Shown one piece after another: positions 18,344 to 26,771 of a DNA stretch of 64,000 nt. The stretch comes from Synechococcus sp. MU1643 (GTDB lineage Bacteria > Cyanobacteriota > Cyanobacteriia > PCC-6307 > Cyanobiaceae), in assembly GCF_020514095.1 (NCBI RefSeq), contig NZ_VTKY01000001.1:558001-622000 (forward strand), written 5' to 3'. Position 1 is the first letter of the stretch. Each line of letters begins with the position of its first letter. Position numbers and translations under genes: made by a program. The notes below the pieces were generated by a model. That model had not been told where the DNA came from and searched no databases. It saw nothing but the letters and a program-made list of their open reading frames with translations.

Positions 18344-19512
18344 CAGAAGATCTCCGCAGGGTCTGCATCGATGAGACGACGCATTGCCAGGAGCGACGAC
18401 AGCATGCACATCACCAAGATCATCACCAGAACGGTCAACGCCCGGGAAAGATCCATACCGACTGGCAGCTTGGTGGCGTCACGAACGAACCAGTACAGAC
18501 CCTGACCGGCCAGGTAGGCGGGGACATACCCCATCGCCGCCAGGTAGAAGCCCTCACGGACCACCACCCCCAACAGATGACTGAGGCGATAGCCCATCGC
18601 CATCAAGGTGGCATACTCCGGCAGGTGATCACTCACATCGGTGTAGAGCACCTGGTAGACGATCACACAGCCCACCACGAAGCCCATGGCAGCACCGAGG
18701 GTGAAGATGAAACCGATGGAGGTGCTGCTCTTCCAGTAGTTCTGCTCGAAATCGATGAAGCCTTGCTTGGTCAGCACCGAAGCATCCTTAGGCAGTCGCT
18801 GGCTTAATCGGGACACCACCTGCTCAGCATCCGCTCCTGGCTTCAACCGCACCAGACCCACTTCGATCGCCCCAGGCGGCTTCTGAGGCATCAGATCGAG
18901 GAACGTCTCGGTGCTCGTGAGCAGGTTGCCATCGGCACCAAAACTGGTGCCCAGGCTCACCAGACCCGCGACCCTGACACGGTTGCCAGCGATCTCGGTT
19001 TCCACCACCCTGCCATCGCGATACCAATCGGCAATCGGTCCAAATTCAGGGCGTGAAAGCTGATCAAACAGGATCCGCCCTTTCTGCTTCAGAGCGTCAG
19101 TTTTCTGCGCCAGGGAGGGGTCGACAAAGAAGGGGTCTTCGGGATTGAAGCCCAAGGCCAGAATCGACCGGTTGCGGCGCGTTTCAGGGTTGCGCCAGAG
19201 CATCAGCCCCCAGTGCACCGGGGTCACCCCCTCAACATCGGGATCAGCCAGGGTCTGAATCAGCCGCCGCCTTGGAAAGGCTTCCATGCTCACGGAGCTG
19301 GCGGAGCGGGGACTGATCAGAACGACATCGGCATCGAACAGCCGGTGCGCCGTGACGCTGGCATCAAACAGGCCATCACGGAATCCGAGCTGCATGAACA
19401 TCAGAATTCCCGCAAAGCTGATGCCAGCAAGTGCCACCAGCAAGCGAACGGGCTGGCGCGTCAGCAACAGCCAGGAGAGGGGAATCCGACGGCCCCGCCA
19501 GAACCGGTTCAT
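18343..19512 (-). CDS. devC: DevC-type ABC transporter permease
   Basis: Membrane subunit of the exporter, MacB/FtsX fold. 389 residues: a first membrane helix near residues 20-45 (LVALAGISFAGILMFMQLGF), a large outer domain of about 200 residues, and three further helices near the end (SIGFIFTLGAAMGFVVGCVI; VVREGFYLAAMGYVPAYLAG; a last helix around ALTVLVMILVMCML). The FRDGLFDASVTA block is typical of DevC. ATG start, overlapping the devB stop by four bases. Neighbours devA and devB complete the system. Confidence 0.87.
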   Translation of the reverse strand: MNRFWRGRRIPLSWLLLTRQPVRLLVALAGISFAGILMFMQLGFRDGLFDASVTAHRLFDADVVLISPRSASSVSMEAFPRRRLIQTLADPDVEGVTPVHWGLMLWRNPETRRNRSILALGFNPEDPFFVDPSLAQKTDALKQKGRILFDQLSRPEFGPIADWYRDGRVVETEIAGNRVRVAGLVSLGTSFGADGNLLTSTETFLDLMPQKPPGAIEVGLVRLKPGADAEQVVSRLSQRLPKDASVLTKQGFIDFEQNYWKSSTSIGFIFTLGAAMGFVVGCVIVYQVLYTDVSDHLPEYATLMAMGYRLSHLLGVVVREGFYLAAMGYVPAYLAGQGLYWFVRDATKLPVGMDLSRALTVLVMILVMCMLSSLLAMRRLIDADPAEIF

Positions 19513-20405
19513 GGATCGAAGCGGGCGATCACCTTCAAACCAGCCAGACGGCTGACCTTGGCGGCATCTTCAGGGTTGAGCACCACATCAACCACCACAA
19601 CGCGGGCGTCGGCATCGCCGGTGGGATCTGTGGAGAGAACAGACCGTTGTTCAACCTGCGGGCTGATGCGCAAAACGCTACCGAGGAGTTCACCGCGGAA
19701 ACCACCGTTCTCGCTGGTGAGGCGTACAGACTGGTCGGGGCGGACTCGGGAGATGTCGGATTCGTAAACCTCGATGCTGGCCTGCATCGCCTGGTTGGCC
19801 CCCACATCCATCACCCCCTCCGCACTAGGGCGCTCGCCTGCACGGGCGTGCAGCTTGAGCACAACACCATCAAGGGGGGAGATCAGCTCGCTCAGCATTA
19901 GGTCGGCCTGAAGCCCTTTGCGCTCCGCTAGGGCCTGATCCCGCCTTCCCTCAAGGCGCACCAACTCTTCACGCTTGTTGTCCACCAGAGTCAACTCGGC
20001 AGCACCCCAATCAGCGGCTTTGCTGAAGCGCTCCACCTCAATGGCCTGAAGACGAATCTCCTGGTCGAGGCTGCGCAGTTCCGCGTCGACACGCTCTAGA
20101 TCAGCGAGGAGGCCATCACGGTGATCGAACGACGCCAACACCTGGCCCCGCTTGATCTGGTCACCCTCATTCACCTTGAGGACTGCCACCCGGGGTGTCC
20201 CCGCCATTCCCGCATTGGGTGCCGCCAGATTGCGGATGTCCCCAGCCGGCTGCAGCTGCCCCAGGGCAGCAACCGCTTCCGGTCGAACCGTGCGTGCAGG
20301 CGCCGGTTCAACCTGCTTGGGTTCGGGCGTCGGCCGCAGCAACCAGCCGCCGGTGACAGCAATTAGCAAACTCCCAGCCAGAACAGACCAGCGCTTGGGG
20401 GTCAT
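19509..20405 (-). CDS. devB: DevB-type periplasmic adaptor (HlyD family)
   Basis: Membrane-fusion subunit linking the inner-membrane ABC pump to an outer-membrane TolC. 298 residues: a signal anchor (RWSVLAGSLLIAVTGGWLL), lipoyl halves around VAALGQLQPAGDIRNLAAP and SPLDGVVLKLHARAGE, and a helical hairpin between them (ADLERVDAELRSLDQEIRLQ to ERKGLQADLMLSE). I start at the ATG at 20405 that overlaps the pcyA stop (TGATG); a longer frame to 20522 lies in pcyA. The coupling suggests the bilin reductase and the pump are made in step. Confidence 0.87.
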   Translation of the reverse strand: MTPKRWSVLAGSLLIAVTGGWLLRPTPEPKQVEPAPARTVRPEAVAALGQLQPAGDIRNLAAPNAGMAGTPRVAVLKVNEGDQIKRGQVLASFDHRDGLLADLERVDAELRSLDQEIRLQAIEVERFSKAADWGAAELTLVDNKREELVRLEGRRDQALAERKGLQADLMLSELISPLDGVVLKLHARAGERPSAEGVMDVGANQAMQASIEVYESDISRVRPDQSVRLTSENGGFRGELLGSVLRISPQVEQRSVLSTDPTGDADARVVVVDVVLNPEDAAKVSRLAGLKVIARFDP

Positions 20406-21148
20406 CAGAGTTCCGGTGGGTTGTCGAACAGAAGCATGTCGATGTAGCGATCGGCCCAGGCGGAATCGAAGGCCTTCTCGAGCACGCGGCGGGTCTTGTC
20501 GTTGCGTTTTTGCTGAAGGCAATAGTTCAACTGACCCTCGTACCGGCGGACTGTAGTGAGAGCCTTTGACGGTTCGGGAGTCGCTTCCATCACGCTGGTG
20601 GCCATCACCTGCAGGTAGTGGCTCACCAACTCCAAGAAGGCCGCTTCCTCGTCAGCACCATCGGGGCGGATGAAGCACACCTTGTTCGAAAAGATGAGTG
20701 ATCCCCATGCCGGCAGGTCCCGAACCTGACGGAACGCCGGCCAGGGTTTGGCCTCAAGCCGCTTAATCAACTGCTCCGGCAGGGCATCGGAGGTGGGGGA
20801 AAGATCGACGATCGCGGCGGAAACGCCAGCGGGGCCCGTCACGATGTCTGCCCCGAAAATCGGCAGGTCGTAATGGGGATCGGGGAACCAGACGCTGTGG
20901 AGGATCTGAAGTCCGTTGCCGAGTCGCGCGACCTCCAAATGAAGTTTGCGAAGACCGATGCAGCGAAAAAGCTCGTTGCCGATCGATAGGCCTTCACCAT
21001 CGAGTTGCCCCTGGATGAAACGCAAATCCTCATCGCAGGAAAGGATCTCCAATCCGGGCAATCCCGCCCAGGCACTACGGATCGACGCCGCCAAGGCATG
21101 AACAAGGGGGTGCTGTCCTGGCGGTAGCGCCAGCGGCTTGGGCTGCAT
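20405..21148 (-). CDS. pcyA: Phycocyanobilin:ferredoxin oxidoreductase
   Basis: Four-electron reduction of biliverdin IXalpha to phycocyanobilin, the chromophore of phycocyanin and allophycocyanin. 247 residues. The catalytic trio matches the spacing in Synechocystis PcyA (Glu76, His88, Asp105): here Glu72 ([10 protein letters not shown]), His84 (QILHSVWFP) and Asp101 (PIFGADIV). The C-terminus [14 protein letters not shown] is typical. ATG at 21148 chosen; the frame is open to 21472, inside the divergent M16 gene. First gene of a four-gene overlapping run with devBCA. Only 18 bases separate its start from the M16 start. Confidence 0.95.
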   Translation of the reverse strand: MQPKPLALPPGQHPLVHALAASIRSAWAGLPGLEILSCDEDLRFIQGQLDGEGLSIGNELFRCIGLRKLHLEVARLGNGLQILHSVWFPDPHYDLPIFGADIVTGPAGVSAAIVDLSPTSDALPEQLIKRLEAKPWPAFRQVRDLPAWGSLIFSNKVCFIRPDGADEEAAFLELVSHYLQVMATSVMEATPEPSKALTTVRRYEGQLNYCLQQKRNDKTRRVLEKAFDSAWADRYIDMLLFDNPPEL

Positions 21149-21166
21149 CGAACGAGCAGGCACAGA

Positions 21167-22450
21167 ATGGAACTTTGCCACGCAGTTCTGAACCTTCCGT
21201 TCTCCGGTCCCCCACTGGACCATTGGACCCTCCCCAACGGAGTGCGCTGCGTGTCGGCCAACATGCCGGATGCACCCCTGACCTGTCTCGATCTCTGGTG
21301 CCGTGCCGGCAGTGCCAGTGAACAGCCAGGGGAAGAGGGCATGGCCCATTTCCTGGAGCACATGGTGTTCAAGGGAAGTGAACGGCTGGCCGCGGGGGCG
21401 TTCGACGAGGCCATCGAAGCTCTGGGGGGCAGCAGCAATGCCGCAACAGGCTTTGATGACGTTCACTTCCACGTGCTGACACCGCCGGATCGAGCCCGCG
21501 AAGCGTTGGATCTGTTGCTCGAACTGGTGTTACTGCCAAGCCTCAAGCGAGACGGGTTCAACATGGAACGGGGGGTTGTGCTTGAGGAGATCGCTCAATA
21601 CGCCGATCAACCCAATGAGCAGGTGCTGCAATTGCTGTTGAGCAAGGGATGCAACCAACACCCCTACGGCCGACCCATCCTGGGTACACCCCGCAGCCTG
21701 GAGGGCATGACGCCCGAAGCCATGCGGAAATTTCACCAGCGGCAATACCGAGGTTCCAATTGCTGCCTGGCGATGGCCGGGCCAGCATCAACTGAGCTAC
21801 GCAGTGCCGTGGGGTCCTCGGCTCTGGCAGACCTCCTGGATGCCTCTGATCCGTCATCACCGTCATCCCCCCTGAGCGTGCGTCCTGGACGCGAGAGCGT
21901 TGTTGTAGACCGGCTCGAATCAGCTCGACTGCTGATGCTCTGGGAAGCACCCCAGGCCCAGGATCAGGGCGGAGTAATGGCGGCTGATCTCGCCACAACC
22001 CTTCTGGGGGAGGGACGACGCAGTCGTCTCGTGAACCGCTTAAGGGAGGAATTGCAGATCGTCGAAAGCGTATCTATGGACCTCTCGGTTCTAGAGCAGG
22101 GAAGCCTGATCACGCTGGAGGTGATCTGCCCTGACGAGCATCTGGAGGCTGTGGAAGAGGAAGTGAACCGGCAGTTACGTGCCATGGCAGATGAGCTCGT
22201 CAGCGATCAGGAACTGAAACGGGGCCAGCAGCTGGTGAGCAATGGACTTCGCTACGCCTTGGAATCGACGGGCCAGGTGTCTGGACTCAGCGCCAGCCAA
22301 ACCCTCTGGGACCGTCTGCAAGATCTGCTCCACCCCCTGGCCTTCCTGCCGCCATGGACGGCAGAACGGCTTCGCTCAGACCTGTTCCCCAGGCTTCAAC
22401 CCGAACAGGCGTTTGTGCTGACCGCCCAAGCCAAGACGGAGAACAGATGA
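21167..22450 (+). CDS. M16 family zinc peptidase (active subunit)
   Basis: Pitrilysin/processing-peptidase fold, 427 residues. The inverted zinc motif HFLEH (in [13 protein letters not shown]) is intact, and about 75 residues on comes the distal Glu region ([17 protein letters not shown]). The N-terminal [14 protein letters not shown] is the usual opening strand. Followed by a second M16 gene with a four-base overlap; in such pairs one member cuts and the other helps close the chamber. No signal peptide, so probably cytoplasmic degradation of small peptides, but the target is unknown. ATG start. Confidence 0.92.
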   Translation: MELCHAVLNLPFSGPPLDHWTLPNGVRCVSANMPDAPLTCLDLWCRAGSASEQPGEEGMAHFLEHMVFKGSERLAAGAFDEAIEALGGSSNAATGFDDVHFHVLTPPDRAREALDLLLELVLLPSLKRDGFNMERGVVLEEIAQYADQPNEQVLQLLLSKGCNQHPYGRPILGTPRSLEGMTPEAMRKFHQRQYRGSNCCLAMAGPASTELRSAVGSSALADLLDASDPSSPSSPLSVRPGRESVVVDRLESARLLMLWEAPQAQDQGGVMAADLATTLLGEGRRSRLVNRLREELQIVESVSMDLSVLEQGSLITLEVICPDEHLEAVEEEVNRQLRAMADELVSDQELKRGQQLVSNGLRYALESTGQVSGLSASQTLWDRLQDLLHPLAFLPPWTAERLRSDLFPRLQPEQAFVLTAQAKTENR

Positions 22451-23703
22451 GCAACCCCGAACTACTGATCGAACCGGTCTCCAGCCCGGGGATTTTGGCC
22501 GCAAAACTGCTGCTTCCTTTTGGCAGCGCCGACGACCCTGCAGAAACACGGGGAGCCCATGACCTCCTGGCATCCCTGCTCAGCCGCGGCTGCGGCCAAC
22601 ACAACCACGTGGAACTAGCGGACCTTGTTGAGGGATGCGGAGCAGGTCTGCGCTGTGATGCCCAGGAGGACGCGCTTGTGCTGAGCCTGCGCTGCACGGT
22701 GGAAGACGCAGGGCAGCTTCTGCCCTTGTTGGCACAGATGGTTCGTTCCCCCCAGCTTGAGCCTGACCAGGTAGCCCTTGAACGTTCGCTCACGATTCAG
22801 GCCTTGCAACGGCAACGGGAGGACCCCTTCCATTGCGCCACGACCGGATGGAGGCAGCTCACCTATGGCAACGGGGGCTACGGCCACGACCCCATGGGCA
22901 TCGCAGAGGAGCTGGTTGACCTTGATCGGAAAGCACTTCTTCCCCTAGCGGAACGGCTAGCCGGGGCATCGAGCGTTCTCGCCCTGGCGGGCAGCGTCCC
23001 ACCCCAAATAATCGACAAGATTCGGTCGCTTGAGGACTTTCGCGACTGGCCTCAGGGGAACAGCGAAGATCCCTCAGGCCGCCGCCCCTACGCCGAAGCG
23101 GTTGGGACCGAAACGATCCAGCTCGAACCGATGGACACCGAACAGGTGGTTCTGATGCTTGGGCAAGCGACGCTGGGGCATGGCCACCCGGATGAACTGG
23201 CGCTGCGTTTGTTGCAGTGCCATCTGGGGGTGGGAATGTCGAGTCTGCTGTTCCAGCGTCTGCGGGAAGACCATGGCGTGGCCTACGACGTGGCAGCTCA
23301 CTTCCCTGCCCTGACTGGGCCTGCGCCGTTTGTGCTGATGGCCTCCAGCGTTGAGGAGCGCTCAGAGCTCGCTCTGGAGTTGCTGCTGAACATCTGGGAT
23401 GAGCTGAGTGAGCAACCCCTCAGTGATGCCGCACTCGAGCTCGCACGGGCCAAATACATCGGTCAGCTCGCCCAGGGGCTGCAGACCTGCTCCCAACGGG
23501 CGGAGCGGCGGGTTCAGCTGAAGGCACAAGGGTTGGCCGACGATCATGACCAGCGCTGTGTTGAGGCTCTCGCGGGGCTGACACCGACGGATGTGCGCCG
23601 GGCAGCCAAACGTTGGCTGAGCGAGCCACGACTCAGCCTGTGCGGAACCTCCGGTGCACTGGAGCAGCTCGCCCGGCGCTGGCGGCGCCGAGCTGCTGCC
23701 TAG
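22447..23703 (+). CDS. M16 family peptidase-like (inactive partner)
   Basis: 418 residues of the same fold as its upstream neighbour, but the HxxEH position is replaced (RGAHDLLASLLSRGC), so zinc cannot be bound in the standard way. It retains the late-domain RLREDHGVAYDVAAHF motif, the counterpart of the R/Y substrate-binding loop seen in the non-catalytic subunits of mitochondrial and bacterial M16 pairs. Start ATG at 22447 overlaps the previous stop (ATGA), giving coupled translation and a 1:1 ratio. Likely forms a heterodimer with the product of 21167-22450. Confidence 0.9.
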   Translation: MSNPELLIEPVSSPGILAAKLLLPFGSADDPAETRGAHDLLASLLSRGCGQHNHVELADLVEGCGAGLRCDAQEDALVLSLRCTVEDAGQLLPLLAQMVRSPQLEPDQVALERSLTIQALQRQREDPFHCATTGWRQLTYGNGGYGHDPMGIAEELVDLDRKALLPLAERLAGASSVLALAGSVPPQIIDKIRSLEDFRDWPQGNSEDPSGRRPYAEAVGTETIQLEPMDTEQVVLMLGQATLGHGHPDELALRLLQCHLGVGMSSLLFQRLREDHGVAYDVAAHFPALTGPAPFVLMASSVEERSELALELLLNIWDELSEQPLSDAALELARAKYIGQLAQGLQTCSQRAERRVQLKAQGLADDHDQRCVEALAGLTPTDVRRAAKRWLSEPRLSLCGTSGALEQLARRWRRRAAA

Positions 23704-23927
23704 TCCACCTCATCGGCATCCACCGCATCCAGCCGGTCGAGGGGGATCAGAAACGTGCCTCGGCGAAAACGCACGGCAACCGTGTCCATCGGATGAAGCG
23801 CAACCACCTCGCCCACCTCACCGACCGCCACCAGATCAGGCGGTCGCAGCATCGGCATCGGATCCGCCGACTTGAGGAACTGAAGCTGCTGCGACAGGCG
23901 CAGGCGATCACCAATCGATACCGTCAT
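23700..23927 (-). CDS. sipA: SipA-like regulatory protein (DUF3148)
   Basis: 75 residues with the block LKSADPMPMLRPPDLVAVGE, which I associate with SipA, the small SH3-like protein that binds the NblS (Hik33) histidine kinase of cyanobacteria and raises its activity. The rest (VVALHPMDTVAVRFRRGTFL) fits a small beta-barrel. ATG start. Convergent with the M16 gene, overlapping by four bases, and divergent from bioY. If correct it acts in high-light and nutrient-stress signalling. The assignment comes from memory of the family motif; the partner kinase is not in the window. Confidence 0.75.
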   Translation of the reverse strand: MTVSIGDRLRLSQQLQFLKSADPMPMLRPPDLVAVGEVGEVVALHPMDTVAVRFRRGTFLIPLDRLDAVDADEVD

Positions 23928-23983
23928 CTGGACTGGGCAGGATCTGCATTGTCGAGCAGGATGGGCCGAGTTGAGCGAATGGT

Positions 23984-24553
23984 GTGAGGGCTCTCGCCTC
24001 CTGGTGCGGTGCCCTGGCGGGTCTGCTGGCCATCCTGATCGGTGGTCTTATGCCGGCCGCGTTGTTCCTGCCTGCCCCCGACCCGATCATTCTTCCCCTG
24101 CCTGTCACCTGGCAGGTGCCGGCTCTGCTTCTCTCCGCCATGGTCAGTGGGCCGCGTGCTGGCGTGATGGCCGCTGTCGGCTATCTGTCTCTGGGATTGT
24201 TCAGTCTGCCGGTGTTCCATGGCGGTGGAGGGTTGAGCTACGTGCTTGAACCGGGTTTCGGCTATCTGGCGGGCTTCGTTCCCGCGGCCTGGCTCACCGG
24301 TCGACTGGCGCAGCAGGACGGGATGGATGACCTTCCCAGACAGTCGCTCTGCGCCCTTGCGGGACTGCTCGTTCTCCAGATCTGCGGGGTACTGAATCTC
24401 GCCCTAGGGGCTCTGTTAGGGCGATGGGCCCTTGGCTTCCCCGAGCTGCTGATGCAGTTTTCGATCGGTCCGCTACCGGCTCAAATGCTGCTCTGCATCG
24501 GTGCAGGATTCCTCTCGGTTGTGCTGCGCCGGTTGTTAGTTATCGAGCCATGA
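23984..24553 (+). CDS. bioY: Biotin transporter BioY
   Basis: Substrate-binding membrane subunit of ECF-type biotin uptake. 189 residues from a GTG start, with about six hydrophobic helices. The diagnostic loop is GGGGLSYVLEPGFGYLAGF (G-x-G-G-x-x-Y-x-x-x-P-x-x-G-Y-L-x-G-F). No bioM/bioN or ecfA/T is adjacent, so it may work alone or with a shared energy module. It overlaps the lspA start by four bases (ATGA). The divergent gene is sipA. Confidence 0.88.
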   Translation: MRALASWCGALAGLLAILIGGLMPAALFLPAPDPIILPLPVTWQVPALLLSAMVSGPRAGVMAAVGYLSLGLFSLPVFHGGGGLSYVLEPGFGYLAGFVPAAWLTGRLAQQDGMDDLPRQSLCALAGLLVLQICGVLNLALGALLGRWALGFPELLMQFSIGPLPAQMLLCIGAGFLSVVLRRLLVIEP

Positions 24554-25026
24554 AGAGAGCACTTCCGCGTCGCTCAACCCTGCTGATTGCCCTGGTCATC
24601 GTGGTGGTGGATCAGCTGAGCAAGGCGGCTGCGTCCAGCGCTTTGCAAGGGAGCCAATCCCTACCCCTGCTGCCGCACCTGCTCTCCCTGCAATTGGTGC
24701 ACAACACAGGCGCAGCCTTCAGTGTTTTACAGAACTCCACTGTTCTGCTTGGGCTGCTGAGCTTTGTTGTTGGCATTGGGCTGATCCTGTGGATCTGGCG
24801 TGAACGGGTGCTGCCGTTCTGGCAGGCCCTTGCCGCTGCGGCGCTTCTGGGCGGAACCCTGGGCAATGGTCTTGATCGTTGGCGTCTGGGCCACGTGGTG
24901 GATTTTCTGGCGCTCCAACCGATCGATTTCCCGATCTTCAATGGGGCGGATGTCGCCATCAATCTCGCGGTGCTCTGCTTTGCCATCGACCTCCTGACAC
25001 GCCGGGGTGACAGCAGCCGTGGCTGA
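24550..25026 (+). CDS. lspA: Lipoprotein signal peptidase
   Basis: Membrane aspartic peptidase (signal peptidase II) that removes signal peptides from prolipoproteins after lipidation. 158 residues, four membrane helices. The catalytic aspartates are in NGLDRWRLGHVVDFL and FNGADVAINLAV, and the LVHNTGAAFSVLQ block is conserved. The longer upstream frame to 24424 belongs to bioY; the true ATG at 24550 overlaps the bioY stop. It would process the lipoprotein encoded at 54876-55337. Confidence 0.95.
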   Translation: MKRALPRRSTLLIALVIVVVDQLSKAAASSALQGSQSLPLLPHLLSLQLVHNTGAAFSVLQNSTVLLGLLSFVVGIGLILWIWRERVLPFWQALAAAALLGGTLGNGLDRWRLGHVVDFLALQPIDFPIFNGADVAINLAVLCFAIDLLTRRGDSSRG

Positions 25027-25060
25027 CCCAAACTTGCCCTGAGGCTGGTGAGAAGCAGGC

Positions 25061-26650
25061 ATGAAACGCCAAACCCGGTTGCTGATCGGTCTCGCCGTTG
25101 CTTTTGCGGCTCTCGTGCTGATCGGCGTTGCCGTTCAGACCATCCGCAGCCTGCTGTGGGATCTGAGTTACTTCCTACCTCCCTGGTTGCTCACGCCGGT
25201 GCTGCTGCTGGGGTTCGTGCTGCTGGCCACCGTGGCGGTGCAGGTGGGTTGGCCGATGTGGAGACGCCTGAAAACACGCCCGGCCCAACGCCAAAGTCAA
25301 CCCACCGCCGCTCCACAAAACCGCCGGGATGCCGCTACTACAAGCCTCGGCCACGTCGATCGTCTGATCGAACGGATCCAGGACGACATCAGCCGCCGCA
25401 GCCTTCAGAACGAACGCGATCGGGTCGCTGAGGAACTGAAGCGAGGCGATCTGGTGGTTGTGGTGTTCGGCACCGGATCCAGCGGCAAGACATCGCTGAT
25501 CCGCGCCCTTCTCAATGAAATGGTCGGCGATGTGGGAGCGCCCATGGGCGTGACCAAAACCAGCCGTACCTACCGCCTGCGTTTGAAAGGTTTGGAGCGT
25601 GGTCTTCAGCTCGTGGACACCCCAGGGATCCTGGAAGCTGGAGAAGAAGGCCTCAGCCGAGAAGAAACAGCCCGTCGTCGGGCGGTTCGCGCCGACCTGT
25701 TGATTGTCGTGGTGGACGGAGACCTCAGAGCCTCGGAATACGCCGTCGTGAGTTCCCTCGCCGGTCTCGGCAAGCGCCTGCTCTTGGTGCTGAACAAGAG
25801 GGATTTACGCGGTATTGACGAGGAAAAGAGACTCCTGCAGGTGCTTCGTTCCCGTTGCCAGGGACAGCTCAACGCTGCGGATGTGGTGGCCTGCAGTGCA
25901 TCTCCTCAATCGATTCCTCAACCCGGACGTCGCCCGCTGCAGCCGCTACCTGACGTCAGCGATCTGTTGCAGCGCCTCGCCGTCGTGCTGCACGCCGAAG
26001 GGGAGGAATTGATTGCCGACAACATCCTTCTGCAATGCCGATCCCTTGACAGCCGTGGGCGCGATCTGCTGAACGACCAGCGGTCTCGGGAAGCGAAACG
26101 CTGCATCGACCGCTATAGCTGGATGGGAGCGGGGATCGTCGCTGCAAACCCGCTGCCTGGAGTGGATCTGTTGAGCACAGCAGCGGTGAATGCTCAGATG
26201 ATCCTGGAAATGGCCAAGATTTACGGGGTCGAGATGTCCCGAGATCGCGCCAAGGATCTGGCCCTGTCCCTCGGACAGACCCTGGGCAAGCTGGGCATCG
26301 TCAAAGGTGCCATGAGCTTGCTGGGCACCAGCCTTAGCCTGAGCTTGCCCACCTTGGTTCTTGGTCAGGTGCTCCAGGGGGTGGTGACCGCATGGCTCAC
26401 CCGAATCGCCGGAAGCAGTTTCATGCGCTATTTCGAGCAGGACCAAGACTGGGGTGACGGCGGTATGCAGACCGTTGTGCAACAGGCCTTTGAGCTCAAC
26501 CGACGGGAACAGTCACTGAAGCGCTTTCTGGCCAGTGCGATGCGGCAAGTGGTTGAACCGCTTCAGACGGCGGCGGCGGGACGGCTTCCCCCCCGGCCAG
26601 GGCCTCAGCAGGAGGGGGAAGCATCGGACCCCGGGCATCCAGAACCGTGA
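25061..26650 (+). CDS. Membrane GTPase with DUF697 domain
   Basis: 529 residues. Two N-terminal membrane helices (about 7-27 and 42-65), then a GTPase: G1 GTGSSGKTS, G3 DTPG in LQLVDTPGILEAGE, and G4 NKRD. The C-terminal half has the DUF697 region (SWMGAGIVAANPLPGVDLLS to LPTLVLGQVLQGVVTAWLTR), which contains further hydrophobic helices. The final 26 residues are Pro/Gly/Glu-rich and overlap the opposite-strand small gene. Cyanobacteria carry several such proteins; their role is unknown. ATG start 34 bases after lspA. Confidence 0.88.
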   Translation: MKRQTRLLIGLAVAFAALVLIGVAVQTIRSLLWDLSYFLPPWLLTPVLLLGFVLLATVAVQVGWPMWRRLKTRPAQRQSQPTAAPQNRRDAATTSLGHVDRLIERIQDDISRRSLQNERDRVAEELKRGDLVVVVFGTGSSGKTSLIRALLNEMVGDVGAPMGVTKTSRTYRLRLKGLERGLQLVDTPGILEAGEEGLSREETARRRAVRADLLIVVVDGDLRASEYAVVSSLAGLGKRLLLVLNKRDLRGIDEEKRLLQVLRSRCQGQLNAADVVACSASPQSIPQPGRRPLQPLPDVSDLLQRLAVVLHAEGEELIADNILLQCRSLDSRGRDLLNDQRSREAKRCIDRYSWMGAGIVAANPLPGVDLLSTAAVNAQMILEMAKIYGVEMSRDRAKDLALSLGQTLGKLGIVKGAMSLLGTSLSLSLPTLVLGQVLQGVVTAWLTRIAGSSFMRYFEQDQDWGDGGMQTVVQQAFELNRREQSLKRFLASAMRQVVEPLQTAAAGRLPPRPGPQQEGEASDPGHPEP

Positions 26651-26738
26651 TCAGGAGCAGATAGAGCACACCAATCGCCACGGAGATCGCCCCGGTGACG
26701 ATGGCAACCCAGCGTGAACCCTGCTGCTGTTCCGACAT
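26496..26738 (-). CDS. Small membrane protein overlapping the GTPase gene end
   Basis: 80 residues from an ATG. Residues about 10-33 (WVAIVTGAISVAIGVLYLLL) form a single membrane helix; the rest is Pro/Ala-rich and lacks order (MLPPPAEALAGGEAVPPPPS). The reading frame is antisense to the last 155 bases of the GTPase gene, and its C-terminal low-complexity part lies over the equally low-complexity tail of that gene. The membrane segment outside the overlap supports a real gene; the tail may be a recent extension by stop-codon loss. Confidence 0.6.
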   Translation of the reverse strand: MSEQQQGSRWVAIVTGAISVAIGVLYLLLITVLDARGPMLPPPAEALAGGEAVPPPPSEAVQPLAASHWPESASVTVPVG

Positions 26739-26771
26739 GGGAGCCTTTCAAACGATGGCGATTGTGAACGA

